From positions 391,638-455,637 of the forward strand of contig JAFDWU010000002.1 of NCBI GenBank assembly GCA_018268315.1: DNA of 64,000 bases. Reading direction: 5' to 3'. This document shows positions 6,971 to 15,051 of the stretch, piece after piece; within the stretch, counting starts at the first letter, position 1; each line of letters begins with the position of its first letter. The notes under the pieces were generated by a model. That model had not been told where the DNA came from and searched no databases. It saw only the letters and a program-made list of their open reading frames with translations. The position numbers were made by a program, and so were the translations under genes. Source of the stretch: Armatimonadota bacterium. GTDB lineage: Bacteria > Armatimonadota > Fimbriimonadia > Fimbriimonadales > Fimbriimonadaceae.

Positions 6971-8769
6971 TACCTGCCCCCCAATCCCGTCAAGGTCACG
7001 CCCTCAAAGAAGTATTTCTGGGCGGTAAAGAAGAGGGCGAGCACGGGAATCATGGTTAGCATGGCGAAGGCCATCAGCAACTCCGGCTCGCTCGATCTAT
7101 CCGAAGCGTAGAGCTGGAGTGCGTACGATATTGGCATATTCTCTGGCGAGTTGATGTAGATGAGTGGCCCCATAAAGTTGTTCCAAACCCCTAGGAAAGT
7201 CCAGATGGCGATGACGGCGAGCGCGGGCTTGATTTGCGGCAGCATCACCGACCAGTACGTCTTCAAATACCCGCAGCCGTCGATCTTGCTGGCGTCTTCT
7301 AGCTCGCTCGGGATTGTGGAGAAGAATTGGCGCAGCAGGAAGATGTTGAACGCGCTGCCGAAGAACGCCGGAACCCAAAGCGGATAAAGCGTATCGATCC
7401 AGCCAAGCTGACGGAAGATGAGGAAGGTGGGCATCAGCGTCACCGCTGCGGGCAGCATCATCGTGCTGACCACCACCATAAATAGGGCGCCTCGGGCGGG
7501 AAACTTCACCCTCGCAAAGGCGTAAGCGACCAGTGATGAGCTTAGCAGCGTGCCCGCAATACCAAGCAAAGCCAGAAGCACGGTGTTCTTGAGGAAAACG
7601 AGGCCGCTGTGAGATTCCGGCGGAAGATATTCCAAGCTTTCAGGGTAGTTTTCCCACCGCAAGCCTGGCACCCGGTAGTTCTCAACCTCGTTCGCCTTTG
7701 CGGTGAAGACCTGGCCCGCCTCGGCCGGAGGATCGGTGACCTGCACGACTCGCGAGCCATCCTCGTTCTCTTTGATCACCCGCCCGGTAATGCGATTGCC
7801 TTGGTAGTTTCCGAAGACCACTGGGATGTTCTGGGCGACCTCCTTAAGTTCGCTTAAGGGTCGCACGGCAGTGCGACCTCGGTACATCTGGGGCCGCTGA
7901 ATATCCATTTTAAGCTGCCCATCGGGCAGCTTTTCGATGACGAGCGCTTGGACGGTTTGGCCCTCAAACTTGAACTCGTAACGAGGGTCTTTCGGGTCGC
8001 GATAAGGGACGGTGACTTGCCGCTTGGGCACCCAGGCAAGGCCGTTCACGGAGACGATGTCGTCGTCTTCCTTAAAGCTGGTCACCAGCGCCCAGAGCAT
8101 GGGCAATCCGAAAACCACGCACCCGGCCAATAGCACCACATGAGCCACCAGCTTTCCGCCCGTGTTGCGGAATCGAACTGCGCGGCCCGCCAGCACCATG
8201 ATGCCAAGCGCGGCAGCGGCAAGGGCCAGCAATGCCGCCGCGCCGGTGGCGGAAATGGGGATGACGCCTCGCACCAGCGTCACGTCGTCGTGGCTCCATC
8301 TCAGAACGCCGTAACCAGCCAGGGCGAAAGCCAGCCAGCATACTGCGAAAAGACGGCGCTGACCGGGTTTTGCGAAGCCAATCGAGCCCTCAACTGAAGC
8401 CCGGAAAAGCTGATAGCCTGCCGCACAGATTCCAACAACCGCGCACCAACCCGCGAACGGCATGATCGGCCACACGATGGGCAGCTTTAGCAATGCGTTT
8501 GCGCTGAAGGCATCCGCCGAACCGGGCGTTTTGGGTATTGCCGTGCCCACAAACAAGCACAAACCGGCGGTTAGGGCGGCAAAAATCGCCGAACGCACGG
8601 TTAGCGCTCGAGCCGGACCAGCGGGAGAAGACAAGCTTTCCAGCCCCCGAAGCACGGCAACGAAGAGCGCGCCGAAACCAACCCAGATCAGGACCGTCGC
8701 CGCCAGGTACAGGAGGTCGGGACTCAGTCTTCCACCTCCTGAAACACCCACTGCTTGCGCAGCCGCCAT
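6970..8769 (-). CDS. Carbohydrate ABC importer permease (MalG-like) with five extra TM segments
   Basis: Second membrane subunit of the CUT1 importer, at 599 aa about twice the usual 280. The C-terminal part (about residue 385 onward) is a standard MalG-like domain with the EAA loop EDASKIDGCGYLKTYW near residue 490 and the ending VTLTGLGGR. Before it, five hydrophobic segments occupy about residues 15-195. The normal MalG TM1 follows (about 208-232), then a roughly 150-residue hydrophilic insert replaces the short external loop before TM2. The insert is beta-rich-looking (PYRDPKDPRYEF, QGNRITGRVI). It overlaps the upstream fusion gene by 46 bp, which implies translational coupling. The role of the extra parts is unknown. 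Confidence 0.9.
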   Translation of the reverse strand: MAAAQAVGVSGGGRLSPDLLYLAATVLIWVGFGALFVAVLRGLESLSSPAGPARALTVRSAIFAALTAGLCLFVGTAIPKTPGSADAFSANALLKLPIVWPIMPFAGWCAVVGICAAGYQLFRASVEGSIGFAKPGQRRLFAVCWLAFALAGYGVLRWSHDDVTLVRGVIPISATGAAALLALAAAALGIMVLAGRAVRFRNTGGKLVAHVVLLAGCVVFGLPMLWALVTSFKEDDDIVSVNGLAWVPKRQVTVPYRDPKDPRYEFKFEGQTVQALVIEKLPDGQLKMDIQRPQMYRGRTAVRPLSELKEVAQNIPVVFGNYQGNRITGRVIKENEDGSRVVQVTDPPAEAGQVFTAKANEVENYRVPGLRWENYPESLEYLPPESHSGLVFLKNTVLLALLGIAGTLLSSSLVAYAFARVKFPARGALFMVVVSTMMLPAAVTLMPTFLIFRQLGWIDTLYPLWVPAFFGSAFNIFLLRQFFSTIPSELEDASKIDGCGYLKTYWSVMLPQIKPALAVIAIWTFLGVWNNFMGPLIYINSPENMPISYALQLYASDRSSEPELLMAFAMLTMIPVLALFFTAQKYFFEGVTLTGLGGR

Positions 8770-11147
8770 TGAATCAGAGTAAGCCCAAGGATGATGAGGA
8801 ACAGCATCCAGGCGAGTGCGCTGGCATATCCCATTTTGAAGTAGGCAAAGCCATTCGCGAACAGGTGATACACCGGCGTGATCATCGAATCCCCCACGCC
8901 CACCGGTCCATCGTCCGATGGCCGCATCACGTAAATGCGGTCGAAATCCTGCACCGCGCCGATAACTCCCATCACGAGGTTGAAGAAGATAAGCGGCGTG
9001 AGTTGAGGAATCGTGATGTTGAAGAACTGGCGACCGGGGCTCGCGCCATCCAGCGCGGCTGCCTCATAAAGCGTAGATGGGACGCCTTTCAGGCCCGCCA
9101 ACCACATGATCATTCCGCTGCCCGCGCCCCACAGTCCCATAACGATCAGTGCGGGCTTCGCCCACGTTTCTGAGCCAATCCAGGGTGGCGCCGCAAGCCC
9201 AAGCCAATGGGTAATCGTGCCCGACCATGCCCCATTCACCAGTCCCGAATTCGGATCGCCGTTCAGAATCCACTTCCAAAGAATGGCGGCGGCAACCGTC
9301 GGCACAATCGCGGGCAGATAGAACATCGTGCGATAAACCCGAATGCCGCGCACCGCGCTGTTCATCAAAAGAGCGACGGCAAGCCCTGTCATCACTCCCA
9401 GCGGAACCCCCATCCCCGCCAGATAGGCGGCGTTGAACAAAGCCTTCGTCACCAGCACCTTGTCGGTGGTGAACATGTCGGCATAGTTCTGGGCGCCTAC
9501 CCAGCGCGCGGGCTGGAGCACCGAGTATTCCGTGAAGCTGAAGAAGAGTGAGGCCAGCATTGGCCCGAGGGTGAAAAGCACAAACCCGAGCAGCCACGGC
9601 GCGATCATCAGATAACCCCAGCGCGCCTCGTGACGGCCCACCGCGCTTAACTTTGCACGCTTATAAGCGCCAACCAAGGTCGCAATGCCTGCGGCAAGCA
9701 CGCCCATGAACATGAACTGGGGCAGCCGCATATCCACCAGCGGGTGTTTCTCGCGGTCAAAGTAAGCATCGAGCTCGCCTTGAACAATACGCCGTCCGTC
9801 GGCGAGCGCGTCTTTCGGCGTCATGCGCCCCAAACAGGCGTTCTCGATCGCTCGGGCGTGCTCCGCCCATAGCCGCTGGCCCACGAAGGTGACGGGCCGC
9901 GTCCGGGCGTGCCGCATCATTTCCGCGTGGGTCGCGAGAGCCTTCGCGAACTTGGGGTCCTTCGGCGTGAGGTTCTTCAGAATCCACTCGTTGGCGGCAA
10001 TCTGCGCCGCCATGCGCGGCATATAGACGTGGCCGCGCTTCACGTTCCAATCGTATTGCGCCTGAGCATCAACGATTCGCCCGCGCAGGCTGGTGGCGAA
10101 CTTGATGTACTCCCATCCGCCGTCCGGGTTCCTTGCCCCTCGGGGGATGGCAAGGCAGAAGCCGCCGCTCCAGGTGACGAACGTGTCCTTCTCGTCCTTG
10201 AACCGCCCCACATGGTTATAGCGATCTGCGGGCACCGGCGCAGGGTCAGTCCCTAGATCGACTCCGCGGCCATATCGCATTAGGTCGTCCAGGGTCCAAT
10301 CGCCATCAATCTTCATCGCCACCTTGCCGACCATGAAGGCGTCGTTCAACCCTCCCGGATAAGCCGCCTGAAAGGCGGATGCCTTCTCGTACCCGCCAAG
10401 CAGCTTGTAGCCATCCACCATGAACTGCAGCGCCTCCACCGCAAACGGGTTATCGAGCGTGCACGTGCGTCCATCGGCTGACATCAGCGGGGCGTTGTTT
10501 TGGAAGGCGAACATGTACAGCCATGAGTTGCCGAAATTCGGAATAAACCCCGCCCGTGTTAGGTTTCCTGCGCTGTCGAATTCAGTCAGGACGCGGGAAT
10601 AGGCCAGCAGTTCATCCCACGTTCGCGGCGCGCGCTCAGGGTCGAGCCCGGCGGCGCGAAGCTCCTTCGCCTTCTCGTGAAACACCCCTCGATTCCAATA
10701 CAGCACGCGGTCATCCGCCCCGGTGGGGATGCTGTAGATATGGCCCTGGTAGGTTCCCTCCTGCCAGGCGGGCGCATAGTATTGCTTCGGCTGGGGGCAG
10801 AACGGGTCCTGCCCAGAATCCCGCGCGATAAGACCATCAAGAGGCAGAAACGCGCCTCGGCTGGCCCAATCGCCAACCGCGAAGCGGTCTTGTACGATCA
10901 CATCGGGGGCGACATTGCCCACAATGCTGGTCATCAGCTTTTGGGGGTCGCGTTTTCCCGCGCCCATGCCGGATAGCCGGACTCGATACTCCGGGTGCAG
11001 GCGTACAAACTCGTTGACCACCGCCTCGGTGCCTTTAGAATCTGGCCCGTAGCTATCGCCCCAGATGACAACGTCCTGCGCGCCAAAAGCTGACGCGCAA
11101 ACAGATAGGGTGAGGAGGAGAAGGCTTCTAAAGGCGATCCGAATCAA
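8724..11147 (-). CDS. Fused sugar-binding protein and ABC permease (MalE-MalF-like fusion)
   Basis: An 807-aa fusion of two normally separate importer subunits. Residues 1-22 are a signal peptide (ending SAFGA) and about 23-430 are a family-1 extracellular solute-binding protein (GTEAVVNEFVRLHPEY, YSIPTGADDRVLYWN). A TM helix near 465-485 leads into a MalF-like permease (IAPWLLGFVLF near 512) with the EAA loop LYEAAALDGASPGRQFF near 693. The binding protein is thus tethered to its own translocator. The start is TTG 11147 with GGAG 6 nt upstream; the nearby ATG is out of frame. Only 24 bp separate it from the upstream response regulator on the same strand, so they are probably one operon. Substrate unknown. 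Confidence 0.92.
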   Translation of the reverse strand: MIRIAFRSLLLLTLSVCASAFGAQDVVIWGDSYGPDSKGTEAVVNEFVRLHPEYRVRLSGMGAGKRDPQKLMTSIVGNVAPDVIVQDRFAVGDWASRGAFLPLDGLIARDSGQDPFCPQPKQYYAPAWQEGTYQGHIYSIPTGADDRVLYWNRGVFHEKAKELRAAGLDPERAPRTWDELLAYSRVLTEFDSAGNLTRAGFIPNFGNSWLYMFAFQNNAPLMSADGRTCTLDNPFAVEALQFMVDGYKLLGGYEKASAFQAAYPGGLNDAFMVGKVAMKIDGDWTLDDLMRYGRGVDLGTDPAPVPADRYNHVGRFKDEKDTFVTWSGGFCLAIPRGARNPDGGWEYIKFATSLRGRIVDAQAQYDWNVKRGHVYMPRMAAQIAANEWILKNLTPKDPKFAKALATHAEMMRHARTRPVTFVGQRLWAEHARAIENACLGRMTPKDALADGRRIVQGELDAYFDREKHPLVDMRLPQFMFMGVLAAGIATLVGAYKRAKLSAVGRHEARWGYLMIAPWLLGFVLFTLGPMLASLFFSFTEYSVLQPARWVGAQNYADMFTTDKVLVTKALFNAAYLAGMGVPLGVMTGLAVALLMNSAVRGIRVYRTMFYLPAIVPTVAAAILWKWILNGDPNSGLVNGAWSGTITHWLGLAAPPWIGSETWAKPALIVMGLWGAGSGMIMWLAGLKGVPSTLYEAAALDGASPGRQFFNITIPQLTPLIFFNLVMGVIGAVQDFDRIYVMRPSDDGPVGVGDSMITPVYHLFANGFAYFKMGYASALAWMLFLIILGLTLIQWRLRKQWVFQEVED

Positions 11148-11171
11148 CCCATTCTCCGGGCAGTTCGAGAC

Positions 11172-11834
11172 TTAGAGCTTATCCGCCATGCGCGAGCGCA
11201 CCGCCTTCATCGCCGCTTCCGTTCGGCTGTTCACCTGCAACGCCTTCAGAATGTTGGAGACGTGGTTCTTCACCGTCTTCTCCGCAATCCCCAGCTTGAG
11301 GGCAATTTCCTTATTTCGCTGGCCCTGGGCGATGTGATCAAGAATCTCCTGCTCGCGATCGCTCAGCACGTAAAGCTCAGAGTCGTCGGTTTCCTCATCC
11401 TCTTTCACACGGCGGAAGTCTTCGAGCACCTTGGTGGCAATTCGGGGCGTGATCTTCGCCTCGCCCTTCATAGCAAGGCGTACCGCCTCGATGACATCCT
11501 GCGGGGTTGAGGTCTTGAGAAGGTAACCCAAAGCGCCGGCTCGGAAAGCCTCGTAAACCGTGTCGTCGTCCTCGCGAACGGTGAGGATGACGATGCGCAC
11601 ATCCTTCTCCTGGCGGGTGAGGCGACGAGTGAGCTCGATGCCGCTTACACGCGGCATGTTGATGTCGGTCAGCAGCACGTCGGGCGGATCGGCAAGGCAA
11701 GCGTCGAGCGCCTCTTGGCCATCTTTGCAAAGGGCCAAGACTTCGCATTCCGGCATCAATGTGAAGGTCCGCTGAAGGGCGCTTCTGTAAGGAGCTTCGT
11801 CGTCAGCTACAACAATCCGGATTTTGGGCGGCAT
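11172..11834 (-). CDS. NarL/LuxR-family response regulator (no adjacent kinase)
   Basis: DNA-binding regulator activated by phosphorylation. The receiver domain (1-120) has the acidic pair D11/D12, phospho-acceptor D57 in LLTDINMP, and the switch lysine in YLLKTS. The C-terminal LuxR-type helix-turn-helix (about 153-210) includes LSDREQEILDHIAQG and KTVKNHVSNILKAL. An acidic linker (KEDEETDDSE) joins the two. It leads the sugar importer operon, 24 bp before the binding-protein/permease fusion, which suggests that it regulates this importer. No histidine kinase is present in the window, so its partner is encoded elsewhere. A -10 hexamer lies 7 nt before the ATG. Confidence 0.95.
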   Translation of the reverse strand: MPPKIRIVVADDEAPYRSALQRTFTLMPECEVLALCKDGQEALDACLADPPDVLLTDINMPRVSGIELTRRLTRQEKDVRIVILTVREDDDTVYEAFRAGALGYLLKTSTPQDVIEAVRLAMKGEAKITPRIATKVLEDFRRVKEDEETDDSELYVLSDREQEILDHIAQGQRNKEIALKLGIAEKTVKNHVSNILKALQVNSRTEAAMKAVRSRMADKL

Positions 11835-11841
11835 GAAGCGC

Positions 11842-11847
11842 AGTATA
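11842..11847 (-). promoter_or_regulatory. -10 element of response regulator, leaderless candidate
   Basis: TATACT read on the minus strand, with 7 nt between it and ATG 11834. No Shine-Dalgarno sequence is seen upstream of the ATG and no good -35. Confidence 0.45.
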
Positions 11848-11901
11848 ACTCGTGGAAAGGCTAGAGTACACTCACGCAGGTCTTAAGGGCCGCACGCTCG
11901 A

Positions 11902-12882
11902 ATGAACTTGGCAATTCAAGAACAAGCCCAACAATTAATGCACGAGTTCCGAAATGCCAGTTCGGTTCTTATCGGCACCCACCTCAATCCGGACGGCGAT
12001 GCCCTCGGGAGCGCGCTCGCCGCTTCCCTATTCCTGGATGGACTCGGGGTTGCCAACGAGGTGCTGTGCCACCACGCGCCCCCGAAGAACATGGAGTTCC
12101 TGCCCGGCATCTCGCGAGTACGCCAGAGGCCGAAAGAGGAAAAACACGACCTGGCCCTGATCTTGGATTTGGAATCCCTGGAGCGCCTGGGTAGCACGGA
12201 GCCTTACTTCGTCGAGTGTCCGCGAATGGTCGTGATCGACCACCATCTGCCCCACCACTCGCCGGGCGATTTAAGACTTGTCGATACAAGCGCAGCCGCC
12301 ACCGCCGCCATCCTGGGCCGGTTGCTGTTAGCCTCCGGTGAGAAAATCACACCAGAAATTGCAACCTGCCTGCTAACCGGCATCGTGACCGACACCGGCA
12401 GTTTTCGCTTCCGCAACACAAATTCCGAAGCCCTGAGCCTTGCCGCCTCCCTGCTGGAAGTCGGTGGCAACATCAATTTGATAAGCGAAGAGGTCTTCCA
12501 GAAGCGACCGTATTCTTCCGTTCGGCTCTACGGCCACATGCTGGATACGATGTCGATGGAGGCTAATAACCAGCTTTGCTACAGCCGAATCCACTTCGAA
12601 GATTTCCAGGTGACGGGCGCGACCGATGAAGACACCGAAGGCTTTGTAAACGAACTGCTGTCGATCGACACCGTGCAGATTGCCTTCCTCGCCCGCGAGG
12701 CGAAGCCGGGCAAGATTCGGGTGAGCATGCGCTCTCGCAACAATTACGATGTGGCAAAGGTCGCCCAAGAATTCGGAGGCGGCGGCCACCGCAACGCCGC
12801 TGGGTGCACGTTCGAAGACTCAATGGAGGATGCCGTGGCCCAATTGGTTCCGAGGCTGAAAGCATGCTTGGCGTCCTCGTAA
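11902..12882 (+). CDS. nrnA: DHH/DHHA1 phosphoesterase, NrnA-like oligoribonuclease/pAp phosphatase
   Basis: Degrades short oligoribonucleotides (nanoRNA) and dephosphorylates 3',5'-pAp in the cytoplasm. The N-terminal DHH domain shows THLNPDGDALGSALA, LILDLE and the namesake VVIDHHLPHHSPGDL. The C-terminal DHHA1 domain carries the substrate-binding GGGGHRNAAGCTF. At 326 aa the length fits NrnA. It overlaps truB by 19 bp; nrnA-truB neighbours are common in bacteria, often with rbfA upstream, but rbfA is absent here. A possible -10 TACACT lies at 11867-11872. Confidence 0.93.
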   Translation: MNLAIQEQAQQLMHEFRNASSVLIGTHLNPDGDALGSALAASLFLDGLGVANEVLCHHAPPKNMEFLPGISRVRQRPKEEKHDLALILDLESLERLGSTEPYFVECPRMVVIDHHLPHHSPGDLRLVDTSAAATAAILGRLLLASGEKITPEIATCLLTGIVTDTGSFRFRNTNSEALSLAASLLEVGGNINLISEEVFQKRPYSSVRLYGHMLDTMSMEANNQLCYSRIHFEDFQVTGATDEDTEGFVNELLSIDTVQIAFLAREAKPGKIRVSMRSRNNYDVAKVAQEFGGGGHRNAAGCTFEDSMEDAVAQLVPRLKACLASS

Positions 12883-13730
12883 TTCGCAAGGAAACCGGCT
12901 GCACTTCGCACGATATCGTCAACCGGGTGCGCAAAGTGTTTGGCACCAAGCGCGTTGGCCATGCCGGCACGCTTGATCCCCAAGCTTCCGGCGTGTTGGT
13001 GGTGGCAGTCGGGCCCGCAACCCGCTTCCTGCAATACCTGCCTTTGGAGCCCAAGGGCTACGTGGCCGATTTCACCTTCGGCGCTGCAACTTCAACCTAC
13101 GACTTGGAAGGCGAAGTCACCTTCACCGGCCCCGTCCCGACCGACATTCGGGCAGCGGTAGAAGAAATGCGGCCGCAATTTATGGGCCTGATCGAGCAGC
13201 TTCCGCCGATGTTCAGCGCGGTGAAGCTGAACGGCAAGCCGCTGTACGCCTATGCCCGTCAGGGCAAAGAATTGGATCGCGAGCCGCGCACCGTTCACGT
13301 CGGCGCTTTCGATATCCTTGGCGGCGAGGGGAACACCTTGCGCATCGAAATCGAGTGCTCCGGGGGCACTTACATCCGCTCGCTGGCTCACGACCTGGGT
13401 CAAGCGCTAGGATGCGGCGCCCACCTTTCGCGCCTGGAACGCACAAGAGTCGGCAAGTTCTTTCTGAAAGACGCGGTGGCGCTAGAAAACCTGAAAATGG
13501 AGGATCTGATCCCCCTGAAGGAAGCTCTCCCCCCGATGCCACTGCTCGATTTGAACCCAACCCAGACCGCCTACATCCGCGACGGGCGGACGCTGATCCT
13601 GAACGACATGCCGGAGGCGAAGCTGATCGGGCTCGTTGGAGATAATGGCCAGGTAGTGGGTATTGGGAGGCGTCACGGCAACGTCCTGCAGCCGGACTGC
13701 GTTATACCCATTGAGGCAGGCATTGTTTGA
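12864..13730 (+). CDS. truB: tRNA pseudouridine(55) synthase TruB
   Basis: Converts U55 of the tRNA T-loop to pseudouridine. The start is ATG 12864 (MLGVLVIRKETG), where family homology begins; the longer in-frame ORF from 12804 only adds sequence inside nrnA. The catalytic aspartate is D38 in VGHAGTLDPQASGVL. The TruB KMDK-like substrate segment (AVKLNGKPLYAYARQG) and the ECSGGTYIRSLAHDLG motif follow. A C-terminal PUA-like part ends at IPIEAGIV. At 288 aa the length is normal. It is coupled upstream to nrnA and downstream to the DUF2752 gene by overlaps. Confidence 0.96.
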   Translation: MLGVLVIRKETGCTSHDIVNRVRKVFGTKRVGHAGTLDPQASGVLVVAVGPATRFLQYLPLEPKGYVADFTFGAATSTYDLEGEVTFTGPVPTDIRAAVEEMRPQFMGLIEQLPPMFSAVKLNGKPLYAYARQGKELDREPRTVHVGAFDILGGEGNTLRIEIECSGGTYIRSLAHDLGQALGCGAHLSRLERTRVGKFFLKDAVALENLKMEDLIPLKEALPPMPLLDLNPTQTAYIRDGRTLILNDMPEAKLIGLVGDNGQVVGIGRRHGNVLQPDCVIPIEAGIV

Positions 13731-14214
13731 ACCCGTTCCCAGCCGTCGATTTCTGTGGCCGCAGGCGCTCTACTTTTCAGCGTGGGCGGGCATGGTGGCG
13801 ATTGGCATTGCCCTAAAGCCAAACCCGGATGGGCACGGAACCCACACCCAACTCGGCTTTGCGCCCTGTCCCTCTGTTCTGCTCTTCCACCGACCATGTC
13901 CCGGCTGCGGACTCACCACCAGTTTCAGCGCGCTGCTTCACGGCAACCTGCCGCTGGCGTTCCACGCCCATCTACTGGGGCCGCCCTTCTTCGTGTTCCT
14001 TACGGTGATCGCCCTGGCCTGCGCGCGTGGCTTTTGGCAAGGGATGCGGTTCCGAATCGATGTGCCGCCAACCAGCCGCTTGATGAATTGGGTTCTGGCG
14101 GTTTTCGTGATTTACGGCTTTGGGCGTTTTGCCGTAATGAGCAACTACTCGGCGGGCACGGCGGCGGAGTTCAAGGACGCCGGCAGATTCTGGGTCAGTT
14201 CGTCGAGGAAGTAA
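13723..14214 (+). CDS. DUF2752 family membrane protein
   Basis: Small membrane protein of unknown function (163 aa). The DUF2752 signature is FHRPCPGCGLTTSFSALLHG, with CPGCG and a following helix. TM segments lie at about residues 9-27, 80-102 and 122-142. I start it at TTG 13723, which overlaps the truB stop by 8 bp and has GAGG 6 nt upstream; the longer ORF start lies inside truB. Its last 70 bp overlap the 3' end of dapF on the other strand, so both C-termini are encoded by the same DNA. The last 15 or so residues (FKDAGRFWVSSSRK) may be poorly constrained. Confidence 0.8.
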   Translation: MFEPVPSRRFLWPQALYFSAWAGMVAIGIALKPNPDGHGTHTQLGFAPCPSVLLFHRPCPGCGLTTSFSALLHGNLPLAFHAHLLGPPFFVFLTVIALACARGFWQGMRFRIDVPPTSRLMNWVLAVFVIYGFGRFAVMSNYSAGTAAEFKDAGRFWVSSSRK

Positions 14215-15050
14215 TCGCCCTCAAACACAATCTGCGCCCGGCCCGATACCTTGATCGGCGCATTCCAAGCATCCATCCGGATTTCCAGCTGGCCACCTTT
14301 GCTTTCCACTTGCACGGTGCCGCCGCGATTCTTCCTTCGCAGATAATCCGCAACCGCCGCGCTTGAGCCGGTTCCGCAGCCAAACGTTTCGCCCACGCCA
14401 CGCTCCCAAATCCGCAGTTTCAGGCTGTTCTCCGCGACTTCCTGCGACCAGATAATGCTGGTGCGTGCAGGAAAGCGGGGGTCAACCTCAAGGCGAGGGC
14501 TCACTGCCAGGAATGTGTCTTCATCGGGTAGCGAGGCAATTGGCAAAACCACGTGGGTGCTACCGGTTGTGAGCGCGCTTCCGAAAAGGTGGATCGGCAT
14601 GCCGTCGATCATGTCCACGAACATCGACACGTTGTAAAGCTCGGCGATACCGGTATGCGGCACGTCGTCCGGCGCGTAACTGGCCCGCCCGAGAGTTGAG
14701 GTGATCATGCCGATGGGGTTGACCTCAATTGGAATATCCTGCCCGCCGTGCTGAATCGTGAACTGGCTGGCAACCCAACCATGCGCGCACGCATACTCGG
14801 CCGCGCAACGGATGCCGTTGCCGCAAAAGTCTTCCGTCCCGTCGGGGTTGAACATCCGAAGCTTCACGCTGTTCTCGCCGGACTTTGAGACCACCAGCAA
14901 GCCATCTGACCCAACGCCAAAATGGCGTTCACTGGTGAGCACCGCGATCTTGGCAAGCATGTGCTCGCGGTCAGAAGGCAAGCCTGGGATGTCAGCTTCT
15001 TCGACAAGCACGAAGTCGTTGCCGATGGATTCGACCTTCGTGAACCTCAT
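14145..15050 (-). CDS. dapF: Diaminopimelate epimerase
   Basis: Interconverts LL- and meso-diaminopimelate for lysine and peptidoglycan synthesis. The two catalytic cysteines are visible: C76 in DFCGNGIRC and C225 in ETFGCGTGSSAA. The family N-terminus (FTKVESIGNDFVLV) and the GSDGLLV and FNPDGTE motifs are intact. The C-terminal extension past FEGDYFLDEL (about 17 residues) overlaps the convergent DUF2752 gene. It starts 1 bp after the stop of the 655-aa unknown gene, so it is cotranscribed with it and perhaps with the peptide-type ABC ATPase upstream. Confidence 0.96.
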   Translation of the reverse strand: MRFTKVESIGNDFVLVEEADIPGLPSDREHMLAKIAVLTSERHFGVGSDGLLVVSKSGENSVKLRMFNPDGTEDFCGNGIRCAAEYACAHGWVASQFTIQHGGQDIPIEVNPIGMITSTLGRASYAPDDVPHTGIAELYNVSMFVDMIDGMPIHLFGSALTTGSTHVVLPIASLPDEDTFLAVSPRLEVDPRFPARTSIIWSQEVAENSLKLRIWERGVGETFGCGTGSSAAVADYLRRKNRGGTVQVESKGGQLEIRMDAWNAPIKVSGRAQIVFEGDYFLDELTQNLPASLNSAAVPAE

Positions 15051-15051
15051 T

